In this document: one piece after another, positions 1-7,819 of the stretch
Layout of the letters: each line of letters begins with the position of its first letter
How positions within the stretch are numbered: the first letter of the stretch is position 1
From: Bacillus multifaciens
Lineage (GTDB): Bacteria; Bacillota; Bacilli; Bacillales; Bacillaceae_G
Direction: 5' to 3'
Length of the DNA stretch: 44,986 nt
Assembly (NCBI RefSeq): GCF_030756675.1
Contig: NZ_JAVBXD010000035.1
Coordinates: forward strand, 1 to 44,986
The notes under the pieces: model-generated
What the model saw: the letters and a program-made list of their open reading frames with translations, nothing else
The model's database searches: none
Told to the model about the DNA's origin: nothing
Program-made: the position numbers and the translations under genes

Positions 1-97
1 CCATGTTTTATTTTCAAGTTTTGTATTTCTTAATTATACAAAAATGTACCATACAGAGAGAGACTTTTTTAGTGTCTACTCTATAGGGTACATTTTA

Positions 98-149
98 GAG
101 CGGTCAGGGCCTTTTCCTACCACGTGCAATGGTTAAAAAAAGAGAAGGT
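98..149 (+). repeat. Dispersed repeat, 3' half only (copy 1 of 6)
   Basis: This stretch matches the right half of the longer repeats at 5190, 12786, 21813 and 42172: a GGTCAGGGCC core, then CTTTTCCTACCACGTGCAA, then an A-rich tail. The left half, with GTGGG and GAGAGCA-CTGG, is missing, so this is a truncated copy. It resembles the bcr-type intergenic repeats of the B. cereus group, but I cannot assign a subfamily. Confidence 0.7.
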
Positions 150-160
150 AAAAACATAGA

Positions 161-200
161 AAAGGAAGAAGCGTATAGGGAAACGCTTCTTCCTTTTTTT
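161..200 (+). terminator. Rho-independent terminator of an upstream gene outside the window
   Basis: A perfect 14-bp inverted repeat (161-174 with 183-196, AAAGGAAGAAGCGT arms) encloses an 8-nt loop and runs into a T tract at 194-200. It lies upstream of the M3 peptidase promoter, so it most likely ends a transcript entering from the left. Confidence 0.8.
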
Positions 201-220
201 CTGAATTTACTAACATTTCA

Positions 221-260
221 TGGTATAATATGGAAAGGGACGGGGCTTTCTAAAAGGAGG
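221..260 (+). promoter_or_regulatory. SigA-type promoter with extended -10 and RBS for the M3 peptidase
   Basis: TGG-TATAAT at 221-229 is an extended -10. The -35 region around 201-206 (CTGAAT) is poor, which is common with extended -10 promoters. The AAGGAGG at 254-260 is an excellent ribosome binding site. Its spacing selects the TTG at 269 rather than the out-of-frame ATG at 264. Confidence 0.55.
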
Positions 261-268
261 GAAATGCA

Positions 269-2101
269 TTGCGTGAGACCTTAAAACAACGGTGGAGCTT
301 GGATGAGATTTTTTATGGAGGAAGTGAGTCTTCTGAATTTAAACAATTTCTTCTGAAATTAGAGGGAGATATTTCTAAGGAAGCAGCGGTAACAATAGAA
401 ATTAAGGAACTGAAATCAATAAGTGGATACGATGAGTGGATCGAACAAATGAATCGAATCCAAGGGTTATCTATTCGCTTGATTGAGGCAACTCATTTTG
501 TGGAATGTTTGGAATCAGAAAATGTTGAAGATGAGCAGGCTATTGTATTAAGTGAAAAAGTAAGGAATATTTCATCACAATTTGAGATTGTCATGAACGA
601 TTTTGAACAAAGATTGGTACATATACCGGACAAGATTTGGGAGAAGCTGTTGCAGCTAGAACAAATAAAACAGATTGCTTATCCACTTCAAGAAAAAAGA
701 GAAAAAGCGAGAGGGGAATTACCAGTAGCACAGGAAAAGTTGATTCAAGATCTTTCTATTAATGGCTATCATGCATGGGTCAATTTATATAACTCTGTCA
801 CTGGAAAAACGAAGATTGTTCTAGAGGAAGAAGGAAAAAGAGAATACCTTAGCTTTGGACAAGTCTATAATCTATTACATTCATCTATCAATCACCATAA
901 TAGAAGGAATCTCGTAAATGCCTTACATCATGCAGGTGAACAAGTGGCTGAGACATGCGCAGTAGCTCTAAATAACATCGCTGGTTTTCGATTACAAGTG
1001 TATAAACACCGGGGGTTAGCTTCAGATTCCATTTTAACAGAGCCACTTCGTTACAATAGAATGTCACAATTAACGCTCGATTCTATGTGGGAAGCTGTCA
1101 ATCAAAGTAAGCCTATCATAACTTCATATTTAAAAAGAAAGGCACGTTTATTAGGGTTAGAAAAAATGGATTGGTTCGACATATATACGCCGATAGGCAA
1201 AGTAACCAAGACTTATACGTATGAAGAGGCTGCTGACATAATCCTTACTGGGTTTCACTCTTTTAGTCCTAAATTAGCGGATTATACAGAAAGAGCGTTT
1301 CAGGAAGGCTGGATTGACTCTGAAAGCAGAGATACAAAGGCAAGTAGGGGATTCTCAGCTAGATTTCCGCTAACAAAGCAATCGCGTATCTTCATGAATT
1401 TTCAGGGAACACATAATAATCTCGCTATACTTGCCCATGAATTAGGGCATTCTTTTCATCAAGGAATTATTGTAAATGATGTTCCGCCATTTGCACAGCA
1501 GTATACGATGGCTGTTAGTGAAACAGCATCTACGTTTGCTGAAACGATTATTTTAAATAAGGTCATTCAAGAGACTTCAAATGAACATGAGAAATTGCTC
1601 CTTCTAGAGGCAAAAATACAATCTGCCTTGAGTTATTTAATAGGAGTTCAAGGACGGTTTATATTTGAAAAAGACTTTTATGAAATCCGAAAAGAGCGGG
1701 TTGTAGGAGTCGATGAATTGAATCATTTGATGGAGAAAGCGCAGCAGTACGCGTTCAATGATTCTCTTGCTTCTTACAATGATTTTTCATGGGTTTGGAA
1801 TCGCCATTTCTATTTCACAGATAAACCTTTTTATAATTTTCCGTACACATTTGGCTTCCTATTCAGCCAAGGAATCTATGCAAATGCCCTTCAAGAAGGA
1901 CATTCATTTGAAGAAAAATATATACATTTACTTCGAGACACTGGCAGAATGACTGCTGAGCAATTAGCTTTTCACCACCTTTGCTTTGATGTAACAAAAC
2001 AAGAATTTTGGGAGAAAGCAATGCAAATTGTTTTACAAGATATAAAAGATTTTCTTGTCTTAACAGAGAAATCTCTGAACCAGGAGGACATGAAATGCTG
2101 A
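269..2101 (+). CDS. M3-family oligoendopeptidase (PepF-like zinc metallopeptidase)
   Basis: A 610-residue protein with the M3 zinc signature: HELGH at residues 390-394 supplies two His ligands and the catalytic Glu, and SETASTFAE puts the third ligand near E418, 28 residues after the first His. Length (about 600 aa) and the N-terminal helical half fit the oligoendopeptidase F group, which cleaves short cytosolic peptides. No signal peptide is visible. The start is TTG, chosen because AAGGAGG sits 8 nt upstream. The 3' end overlaps the next gene by 7 nt, so the two are probably translationally coupled. Pairing with a kinase-fold gene is not typical of the housekeeping pepF locus, so the physiological substrate is unknown. 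The family call is strong; equivalence to B. subtilis PepF is not claimed. Confidence 0.9.
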   Translation: MRETLKQRWSLDEIFYGGSESSEFKQFLLKLEGDISKEAAVTIEIKELKSISGYDEWIEQMNRIQGLSIRLIEATHFVECLESENVEDEQAIVLSEKVRNISSQFEIVMNDFEQRLVHIPDKIWEKLLQLEQIKQIAYPLQEKREKARGELPVAQEKLIQDLSINGYHAWVNLYNSVTGKTKIVLEEEGKREYLSFGQVYNLLHSSINHHNRRNLVNALHHAGEQVAETCAVALNNIAGFRLQVYKHRGLASDSILTEPLRYNRMSQLTLDSMWEAVNQSKPIITSYLKRKARLLGLEKMDWFDIYTPIGKVTKTYTYEEAADIILTGFHSFSPKLADYTERAFQEGWIDSESRDTKASRGFSARFPLTKQSRIFMNFQGTHNNLAILAHELGHSFHQGIIVNDVPPFAQQYTMAVSETASTFAETIILNKVIQETSNEHEKLLLLEAKIQSALSYLIGVQGRFIFEKDFYEIRKERVVGVDELNHLMEKAQQYAFNDSLASYNDFSWVWNRHFYFTDKPFYNFPYTFGFLFSQGIYANALQEGHSFEEKYIHLLRDTGRMTAEQLAFHHLCFDVTKQEFWEKAMQIVLQDIKDFLVLTEKSLNQEDMKC

Positions 2102-3009
2102 ATGTAGTGACAAGAACAGAAGAGTTAAGAATAAAATTACAACACATATTAAAGAGAGAATATAAAGAGTTGGGAGTTAAAAGTTTAGAAGTAGCAGGAA
2201 GCGGCGTCCAAAATGTTGTGTTTCGAGGAGATTCGGAAACAAGTTCCTTTGCTTTTCGTGTACCATGGGAGCGCGAAGTTGCTAATATAAATGAGAATTC
2301 ATTTAGCAGTCGCCTTTCATTACAAAAGGAAGCAAAGCTTGCTGCGTTTTGTCATTCTCAAGGAATTCCTGTGCCAGCCGTTCATGGACTGCATCTTTCG
2401 GAGGAACTGGATTTTTTAATTTCAGACTATATAACTGCTGACTCTACTCCGATTTCTTCTTATAAAATTGGAGAATTAGCCAATAAACTTCATCGTATGC
2501 CAATTGAAGATTTGCAGTATGAAAATGAAAACGGAAAGTCGACAGAAAAGCATATAGCAGAGCGTCTTGTTAAAAGACTACAATCATTTAACGAAATTAC
2601 TTCTTTACGTCTTCAATTTCCAAAAGTAGAAGAAATTGAAGCGATTTTAAAGGAGGGGGAACAGGTAAAGAGGCTGCTTCATATGGATATTCGGTCTGCC
2701 AATATAATTGGTCAGAGCGGAGAAATTCAGGCAATCGTTGACTGGGATAATGCTCTCATTGGTCATCCACTTCTCGAACTGATGAGAATAGCGGAAGTAA
2801 ATGAAGTGAATTGGAGCGAGTTTAAGGCCGGGTATAAAAATGAGCATATTTTTGATTCTCTGCCTAAAATTGCTTGTCTGTTTTACAGGCTTGATACGGC
2901 AGTGATGCTTGCGAACCTTTTTATCGCTCAGCTTAAACTAAAAGATAAAGGACTGTATTATAAAGAACGTGTTGAAACAATTAGTAACGAAATACATAAA
3001 ATTTTATAA
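2095..3009 (+). CDS. Aminoglycoside phosphotransferase (APH)/choline kinase-fold protein
   Basis: A 304-residue protein with the two catalytic motifs of the APH/choline-kinase superfamily: H196-x-D198-x-x-x-x-N203 (HMDIRSANI), with the catalytic base Asp and a metal-binding Asn, and the DFG-equivalent D216-W-D218. The N-terminal lobe has a plausible nucleotide-binding strand (GSGVQNVVFRG). An upstream in-frame extension to 2008 exists, but AGGAGG at 2082-2087 selects the ATG at 2095, which overlaps the peptidase stop. These enzymes phosphorylate hydroxyls on aminoglycosides, macrolides or small metabolites such as choline or thiamine. Nothing in the sequence identifies the substrate, and chromosomal Bacillus members are mostly uncharacterised. 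An antibiotic-resistance role should not be assumed. Confidence 0.85.
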   Translation: MLNVVTRTEELRIKLQHILKREYKELGVKSLEVAGSGVQNVVFRGDSETSSFAFRVPWEREVANINENSFSSRLSLQKEAKLAAFCHSQGIPVPAVHGLHLSEELDFLISDYITADSTPISSYKIGELANKLHRMPIEDLQYENENGKSTEKHIAERLVKRLQSFNEITSLRLQFPKVEEIEAILKEGEQVKRLLHMDIRSANIIGQSGEIQAIVDWDNALIGHPLLELMRIAEVNEVNWSEFKAGYKNEHIFDSLPKIACLFYRLDTAVMLANLFIAQLKLKDKGLYYKERVETISNEIHKIL

Positions 3010-3099
3010 AATGAAGTCTCATGGTAGTTCGCTGTAATAAACTATGGGGAGTTTTGTAAGTTAAATATAATGATGGCTTCTATGAAGGGAGATGGATTC

Positions 3100-3837
3100 G
3101 TGAAACAAGAAAATCTAAAAGTGTATGATCAGAGATATCAACTAATCTATGAATCAGGAATACAATTTTGGAATCAGCATGAACCACATCCGCAATTATT
3201 ACACCTTGTTGAAGGACTAGCAGAAGGAGATAGATGTATCGAATTTGGTTGTGGGGAGGGACATGAATCTCGAGTGTTAGCTTCAAAAGGGCTTCATGTA
3301 ACAGCGATAGATTTATCCCCTATAGTTATTAAACACGCTATTAGCAATACACATAAAGATTTAGATGTTAATTATTTAGTTGGTGATGTTACGGATCTTA
3401 CTAATCTTGGAATCGCAGATCATACATATGAATTAGCCGTTAATGTAGGCTGTTTACATATGATGGCGGAAGATGAAGATCGAATTGCACATCTAAAGGA
3501 AGTGAAACGAGTTCTGAAAAGCGGTGGCTTATTCTTTTTACAAAATGGATTAGCTTTAGACAGTGTGGTGTCTAAATCAACTGAAGAGGAACATATACTA
3601 GAACAATTACAATCATTTCACAAACAACAACTTAAACCTGGTGAATTAATATGTATGCAGGTCTCTACTCCTAAAGGTATAAAAAAGGTTGAAGTGCCTT
3701 TATGTCCAGCCGGGAAAACATTATCAATTCAAGGATATGTAACCGAATTAGAGGCGGCTGGATTCTCTATCATGTTTACAGAACAAGGCGGCGGAGCAAA
3801 TATGCCTTTTGAAGCTATTATTGTAGCGAGAGCCTAG
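3100..3837 (+). CDS. Class I SAM-dependent methyltransferase
   Basis: A 245-residue Rossmann-fold methyltransferase. Motif I is EFGCGEG at residues 48-54, followed by the acidic end of strand 2 (TAIDLSP) and a motif-IV region (NVGCLHMM). The post-core FLQNG and LEAAGF segments are typical of the Methyltransf_11/25 group acting on small molecules. I chose the GTG at 3100 because AAGGGAGA lies at 3085-3092 upstream of it; an in-frame ATG at 3070 has no convincing ribosome binding site. It sits 90 nt after the phosphotransferase-fold gene on the same strand. The substrate is unknown. Together with the flanking kinase-fold and acetyltransferase genes it forms a run of small-molecule-modifying enzymes. 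Confidence 0.85.
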   Translation: MKQENLKVYDQRYQLIYESGIQFWNQHEPHPQLLHLVEGLAEGDRCIEFGCGEGHESRVLASKGLHVTAIDLSPIVIKHAISNTHKDLDVNYLVGDVTDLTNLGIADHTYELAVNVGCLHMMAEDEDRIAHLKEVKRVLKSGGLFFLQNGLALDSVVSKSTEEEHILEQLQSFHKQQLKPGELICMQVSTPKGIKKVEVPLCPAGKTLSIQGYVTELEAAGFSIMFTEQGGGANMPFEAIIVARA

Positions 3838-3888
3838 ATTAAGACATTTTATATGAATATATACTATATATAGCTAGGAGAAAAAAAC

Positions 3889-4386
3889 ATGAATATGAAT
3901 TTAGAAATTGAAAAAGTAAAACTAGAGGATAAAACCGTTTTAAAAAATTTAACGGAACTATATAAATACGATTTTAGCGAATTTGATCCTGAAGATGTGA
4001 ATGAGCATGGTTTGTATGAATATATGTACGTAGATTATTATTTTACAGAGGAAGGTCGCTTTCCGTTCTTTATAAAAGTGAATGGAAAGTACGCGGGATT
4101 CGCGCTAATCCGAGAGATTGAGGAAAATGACCGTACATACTATTCGATGTCAGAATTTTTTGTCATGAAAAAGTATCGTAAAAGTGGTGTAGGGAAACAA
4201 TCAGCTGTTCAACTGTTTTCTAAATTCCCTGGGGAGTGGGAAGTTGCAGAGATGGAGGAAAATATTCCAGCACAAGCGTTTTGGCGAAAAGTCATTTCGG
4301 CGTACACGAATAATGAATACTGTGAGATAAGGAAAGACGGTTGGGACGGACCGATTCAAGTGTTTCATTCGAGCGGGAGTATGTAA
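3889..4386 (+). CDS. GNAT-family N-acetyltransferase
   Basis: A 165-residue GNAT-fold protein. The acetyl-CoA-binding motif A is visible near residues 94-106: the beta-4 strand (EFFVM), then YRKSGVGKQSA, matching the R/Q-x-x-G-x-G/A pattern. The C-terminal part (PAQAFWRKV) is the usual alpha-4 region that buttresses CoA. A good ribosome binding site (TAGGAG) precedes the ATG. The gene is on the same strand as the three genes before it, 51 nt after the methyltransferase stop. GNAT substrates cannot be predicted from these motifs. It may act on a small amine or on a protein N-terminus. Confidence 0.85.
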   Translation: MNMNLEIEKVKLEDKTVLKNLTELYKYDFSEFDPEDVNEHGLYEYMYVDYYFTEEGRFPFFIKVNGKYAGFALIREIEENDRTYYSMSEFFVMKKYRKSGVGKQSAVQLFSKFPGEWEVAEMEENIPAQAFWRKVISAYTNNEYCEIRKDGWDGPIQVFHSSGSM

Positions 4387-4433
4387 GTGTTGTAAAGTGA
4401 TAATAAAGTCATTTAATTTCGATATAAAAATAT

Positions 4434-4469
4434 AAGAGCCTTGCTACATTTTTTTATAGTAAGACTCTT
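4434..4469 (+). terminator. Possible terminator hairpin after the GNAT gene
   Basis: Arms at 4434-4446 and 4457-4469 pair with one mismatch and one G-T pair around an A/T-rich loop. It lies between two convergent genes. There is no strong T tract on either side, so function as a terminator is uncertain. Confidence 0.35.
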
Positions 4470-4529
4470 TAAAGTTGTTTGATTCTTATTGAACTAAAGC
4501 ACCCGTTATACTCTATTTAGTTAGAAAAG

Positions 4530-4895
4530 TTATTTATTAGAAAAATTATTAATCGCTTGAATAGCTAGTTTCAACGCTTTTCTTCTTCTTTCTAAAAGCG
4601 TTCTTTGGGGACTACCAGCCTTTGACTTATCATAAATGTTCTCAATTGATGGAAGCAAACCAGTAAGAACATTGCGAGCTTCTGCTAAATCTTCCTGGGT
4701 GTAATGATGGGGTCTTTGATTCCAAACGTTTTCTAGCATTGCTAAGCCGATGCAAACAGCTTTGAGTCGTTTCTTTACTAAGGTAGTATTTGCGCCTTTC
4801 TGAGTCATCTGTGACAAGGCATTTTCGAGTTTACTGATTGTCGATTGGAAAGATTTTATTGATTCCAATTTATCTACATTTGATACGTTTTCCAT
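4530..4895 (-). CDS. Small helical protein of unknown function
   Basis: A 121-residue soluble protein with no recognised domain. It is rich in Leu, Lys, Ala and Asn and looks almost wholly alpha-helical, with a short basic segment (LLERRRKALKLAIQ) near the C-terminus and an internal VKKRLKAV segment of similar character, possibly two related helices. No signal peptide or membrane segment is visible. An AGGGA lies upstream of the ATG at 4895. It is transcribed convergently to the GNAT gene and looks monocistronic. Codon use resembles its neighbours, which supports a real gene. No function is proposed. Confidence 0.65.
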   Translation of the reverse strand: MENVSNVDKLESIKSFQSTISKLENALSQMTQKGANTTLVKKRLKAVCIGLAMLENVWNQRPHHYTQEDLAEARNVLTGLLPSIENIYDKSKAGSPQRTLLERRRKALKLAIQAINNFSNK

Positions 4896-5189
4896 GTTAG
4901 TACCGTCCCTTATTCGTTTCTAAATTATTTTGCTTGATACTTGATAAAATCGTTAAGAACCTGATTTCACTCGCAATATTTTAACATAAATAACTAACTT
5001 TCTTTGGGAGGTTGCTTGGAACCCAGATTCTGTATTTGATGAAAGAGGGGCTATGCTTGCTTTCTAATTTGTTTAGTACATCTACTATCGGGTGCGTTCA
5101 AGAAGAAATTAACAGAGTCTTATATATAAATTCAATTTGTTTTTTAACATATAGATTGCTGTTATGAAAAAAAGGAACCTGCACTTGTT
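4896..5189. other. Intergenic stretch, no gene seen
   Basis: AT-rich sequence between the start of the 121-residue protein gene and the dispersed repeat. No ORF with a ribosome binding site was seen on either strand, nor a convincing hairpin. It presumably holds the promoter of the minus-strand gene at 4530-4895. Confidence 0.5.
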
Positions 5190-5290
5190 TGCTCTTTTTG
5201 GTTTTCACTGCGCATGTGGCAGAAATAGGCCCTGACCGATTCTATACATGGCTAGATGCTCTCGCCCACCGAAAAAGAAAAGGTTTTTTA
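5190..5290 (-). repeat. Dispersed repeat, full-length (copy 2 of 6)
   Basis: On the minus strand this reads ggtGGGCGAGAGCATCTAGCC, then an ATG-TATAGA-GGTCAGGGCC core, TGCCACATGCG and an A-rich tail. It matches the copies at 12786, 21813 and 42172. Nested inverted segments (GTGG with CCAC, CTGGCC with GGTCAG in the best copies) allow an RNA fold. It lies just downstream of ampS in the same orientation as ampS. Confidence 0.75.
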
Positions 5291-5320
5291 TGTTAGTTTT
5301 TCAATTTGTATCTATATAAT

Positions 5321-5355
5321 ACAAAAATGAGCACAACAACCTGTGCTCACTTTTT
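5321..5355 (-). terminator. Terminator of ampS
   Basis: Perfect 8-bp arms TGAGCACA (5328-5335) and TGTGCTCA (5342-5349) enclose a 6-nt loop. On the minus strand the hairpin is followed by a T-rich run (complement of 5321-5327), directly after the ampS stop codon. Confidence 0.75.
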
Positions 5356-5360
5356 CTATC

Positions 5361-6476
5361 TTATTTTAAGTTTTCAGGGTTTAACGCTTCTAATTCAGGT
5401 ACAACGAAGCGGCCGTCTTTACGGATTAATACGTCGTCGAAGTAAATTTCGCCGCCGCCGTATTCAGGGCGTTGGATGCATACTAAATCCCAGTGGATGT
5501 TAGAGTTGTTGCCATTCCATGCATCGTCGTATGCTTGTCCAGGAGTGAAGTGGAAGCTGCCATCGATTTTCTCATCGAATAGAATATCGCCCATTGGATG
5601 TAAAATGTATGGGTTTACGCCAATTGCGAATTCACCAACGTAGCGAGCTCCTTCATCTGTATCGAAAATTTTGTTAATGCGTTCTGTATCGTTTGCAGTT
5701 GCTTCAATAATTTGGCCGTCTTTAAATGTAAGTTTTACATTTTCGAACATGTAACCATTGTATGGAGATGGCGTGTTGTAAGAAACTGTACCGTTAACAG
5801 AATCGCGAACAGGCGCAGAGTATACTTCGCCGTCTGGAATATTTAAGTGACCAGCACATTTAATTGCTGGAATATCTTTAATAGAGAATGTTAAGTCAGT
5901 GCCAGGTCCAACAAGACGTACTTTATCTGTTTTGTTCATGAACGCAACAAGATTGTCCATCGCTTTATCCATTTTCGCGTAGTCTAAGTTACATACGTCA
6001 AAGTAGAAGTCTTCAAATCCTTCTGTGCTCATTTTTGCAAGCTGTGCCATCGCAGCGTTTGGATAGCGTAGTACAACCCATCTTGTTTTTGGAACACGAA
6101 TGTCTCTATGTACTTTTTTACCTACTGTGTTACCGTAAATTTTCATGCGCTCACTTGGAACGTCAGCTTGTTCATTTACGTTATCACCAGAGCGAAGGCC
6201 GATATAAGCGTCCATATCTTTCATTACGCTTGCTTCATATGCAGCGATTTGCTCGAAATGTTCTTCTGTTGCGCCCATCATTAAAGAGCGGTCTACTTGA
6301 TGATCTTTTAATAGTACGAATGGATAACCACCAGCTTCATATGCAGCCTTTACAAGTGCTGTTACTAGCTCTTTTTGTAAACCGAAGTTTTCGATTAATA
6401 CTTTTTCGCCTTTTTGTAAACGAATAGAGTAGTTAATTAAATTTTTTGCTAATGTTTCAATACGTGGGTCTTTCAT
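5361..6476 (-). CDS. ampS: Aminopeptidase, family M29 (AmpS/PepS type)
   Basis: A 371-residue cytosolic metallo-aminopeptidase of family M29, which removes N-terminal residues from peptides using two co-catalytic metal ions. Visible signatures are the KVLIENFG and KLTFKDGQI regions, the Glu ligand candidates in PDGEVY and VGEFAIG, and an I-H328-W-D330 pair that corresponds by pattern to the His/Asp ligands near the C-terminus of the family. Length is slightly below the approximately 410 aa of the B. subtilis and Thermus enzymes. AAGGGAGG precedes the ATG at 6476. The gene appears monocistronic, with its own terminator at 5321-5355. Confidence 0.92.
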   Translation of the reverse strand: MKDPRIETLAKNLINYSIRLQKGEKVLIENFGLQKELVTALVKAAYEAGGYPFVLLKDHQVDRSLMMGATEEHFEQIAAYEASVMKDMDAYIGLRSGDNVNEQADVPSERMKIYGNTVGKKVHRDIRVPKTRWVVLRYPNAAMAQLAKMSTEGFEDFYFDVCNLDYAKMDKAMDNLVAFMNKTDKVRLVGPGTDLTFSIKDIPAIKCAGHLNIPDGEVYSAPVRDSVNGTVSYNTPSPYNGYMFENVKLTFKDGQIIEATANDTERINKIFDTDEGARYVGEFAIGVNPYILHPMGDILFDEKIDGSFHFTPGQAYDDAWNGNNSNIHWDLVCIQRPEYGGGEIYFDDVLIRKDGRFVVPELEALNPENLK

Positions 6477-6600
6477 ATGTAAAGCCTCCCTTATATATGT
6501 ATCCTTCCTTATTGTAACCTACTTGTTTGAATTTGTTTAATAATTTATGTTTTATTTGGCAAATAAATATGAAAATTGGCACGAAATATCACTTTAAATT

Positions 6601-6658
6601 GAAAAAGTCAAACCCCACTCTTTTAGGTGGACAAGAGCAACTGGCCATGCATAGTAGC
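6601..6658 (+). repeat. Dispersed repeat, 5' half only (copy 3 of 6)
   Basis: Contains TTTTAGGTGGACAAGAGCAA, then CTGGCCATGCATAGTAGC, the left half of the element. The match stops exactly before the GGTCAGGGCC core, so it is the complement of the truncation seen in copy 1. It lies about 105 bp upstream of ytxG. Confidence 0.7.
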
Positions 6659-6765
6659 AATCTAAATGTTGAAAAATTAAAATGGATGTATGTAGAACAA
6701 TTAGAATGAAACGGAAAATGATTGTATAATAGAAAAAAGCATAAAAAGATAAAGGAGTGATTCGG

Positions 6766-7269
6766 ATGCAAATTCTTTTATACGTCAGTGTAGCCATTAT
6801 CGCAATTGCGTTTGCTGTATTAGTTGTTTATGTATGTCGAACATTACTATCTGTTCAAAAAACGTTAGAGAATGTAGCGAGTACGATGGAAGGCCTGGAA
6901 AAACAAATGCAGGGCATTTCAGTGGAAACAGAGCAACTTCTTCATAAAACAAATGCATTAGCAGATGATATTCAACAGAAATCGCAGTCGCTAAATAAAG
7001 TGATGGAAGGTGTAGAGGGAATCGGAACAACGATTCATTCCTTAAACACACGATTACGCGGTGTTTCTGATTCTGTTGCCCATCAAGTAGAAAACAATGC
7101 TGATAAAGTAGCACAAGTGGTGCAATGGAGTAATGCAGTCATTGACGTGTACAATCGCTTCCGTGCAAAAAAGAAAGAAGAGGAAGTAGAGCAGTTTGAA
7201 AGAACAGAGAAAAAGCCGAAAAAAGAAAAGAAATTACCGCGACTTCCGATTCGAATGAGAGGCGAATAA
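6766..7269 (+). CDS. ytxG: DUF948 general-stress-type membrane protein (YtxG)
   Basis: A 167-residue protein with one N-terminal membrane helix (about residues 2-26), then a long coiled-coil region with heptads around LEKQMQGISVETEQLL, and a highly basic lysine-rich tail (EKKPKKEKKLPR). This matches the DUF948 family, called YtxG in Bacillus. AAAGGAGTGA at 6751-6760 selects the ATG at 6766 over an in-frame ATG at 6757. A TATAAT at 6725-6730 is a likely -10. The stop codon is one base before ytxJ, so the two are an operon. In B. subtilis, as I recall it, ytxH lies between these genes; it is absent here. The biochemical role of YtxG is not established. Confidence 0.85.
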   Translation: MQILLYVSVAIIAIAFAVLVVYVCRTLLSVQKTLENVASTMEGLEKQMQGISVETEQLLHKTNALADDIQQKSQSLNKVMEGVEGIGTTIHSLNTRLRGVSDSVAHQVENNADKVAQVVQWSNAVIDVYNRFRAKKKEEEVEQFERTEKKPKKEKKLPRLPIRMRGE

Positions 7270-7270
7270 T

Positions 7271-7597
7271 ATGAGCATGACAAAGATTGATACAATGGAA
7301 CAATTTGAAGAAATCCTAGCAAGTAAAGAGCCATATATCTTGTTTAAACATAGCACAACATGTCCAATAAGCCACGGTGGTTTCACGGCGTTTCAAGAGT
7401 ACCTTGGTGAAGAGCAAGCTGTGCCAGCCTATTATTTATATGTACAAGATGCACGTCCAGTTTCTAACAGAATCGCGGAGTACTTTGGAATTAAACATGA
7501 ATCGCCGCAAGTATTATACATAAAAGATGGTAAAGTGCTCTGGCATGCATCGCATTGGAACATTACGAAGCAAGCATTAAAAGAAAATGTGAAATAA
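7271..7597 (+). CDS. ytxJ: YtxJ, thioredoxin-fold bacilliredoxin-like protein
   Basis: A 108-residue thioredoxin-like protein carrying a single-cysteine C31-P-I-S active site (HSTTCPISHGG), the cis-Pro region (SPQVLYIKDGK) and the expected 108-110 aa length. The family (monothiol bacilliredoxin, YtxJ) is thought to remove bacillithiol from mixed disulfides on proteins, which fits a Firmicute that makes bacillithiol. It starts one base after ytxG and its ribosome binding site lies within the ytxG 3' end, so it depends on ytxG transcription. A strong terminator follows at once. Confidence 0.88.
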   Translation: MSMTKIDTMEQFEEILASKEPYILFKHSTTCPISHGGFTAFQEYLGEEQAVPAYYLYVQDARPVSNRIAEYFGIKHESPQVLYIKDGKVLWHASHWNITKQALKENVK

Positions 7598-7600
7598 GGA

Positions 7601-7627
7601 AAAGCAAGCAAATACGCTTGCTTTTTT
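7601..7627 (+). terminator. Terminator of ytxG-ytxJ
   Basis: Perfect 9-bp arms AAAGCAAGC (7601-7609) and GCTTGCTTT (7616-7624), a 6-nt loop, then a continuing T tract. Confidence 0.85.
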
Positions 7628-7722
7628 TATTTTCTGAAAATAATATTGACGGGCTATATTTTTTACGATTAAATGAAGAGAAAATAACGATTCCACATGC
7701 AGTCTCATGCGATGTGTATGAA

Positions 7723-7751
7723 GTGACATCTGTATATGTATCATATATAAT
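7723..7751 (+). promoter_or_regulatory. SigA promoter of aroA
   Basis: GTGACA (7723-7728), a 17-bp spacer and TATAAT (7746-7751): one mismatch to the -35 consensus and a perfect -10. It lies about 70 bp before the aroA start. Confidence 0.7.
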
Positions 7752-7819
7752 AAATTATCTTATGAATGGTATTTATATTTGTTAGTATACATATAAAACT
7801 TGAAAGAGGTGGCTTTATT

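Noticed and set aside
2095-4386. Reading the APH-fold, methyltransferase and GNAT genes as an antibiotic-resistance island
   Set aside because: No transposase, integron or resistance-specific motif is present, and substrates cannot be inferred from these folds.
5361-5503. 65-residue plus-strand ORF at the ampS 3' end
   Set aside because: It overlaps ampS on the opposite strand and has no supporting signals.
6527-6709. 60-residue ORF upstream of ytxG
   Set aside because: It runs through the half-copy of the dispersed repeat and ends just before the ytxG promoter, with no ribosome binding site.
7555-7785. 76-residue ORF between ytxJ and aroA
   Set aside because: It starts inside ytxJ and spans the ytxJ terminator and the aroA promoter.
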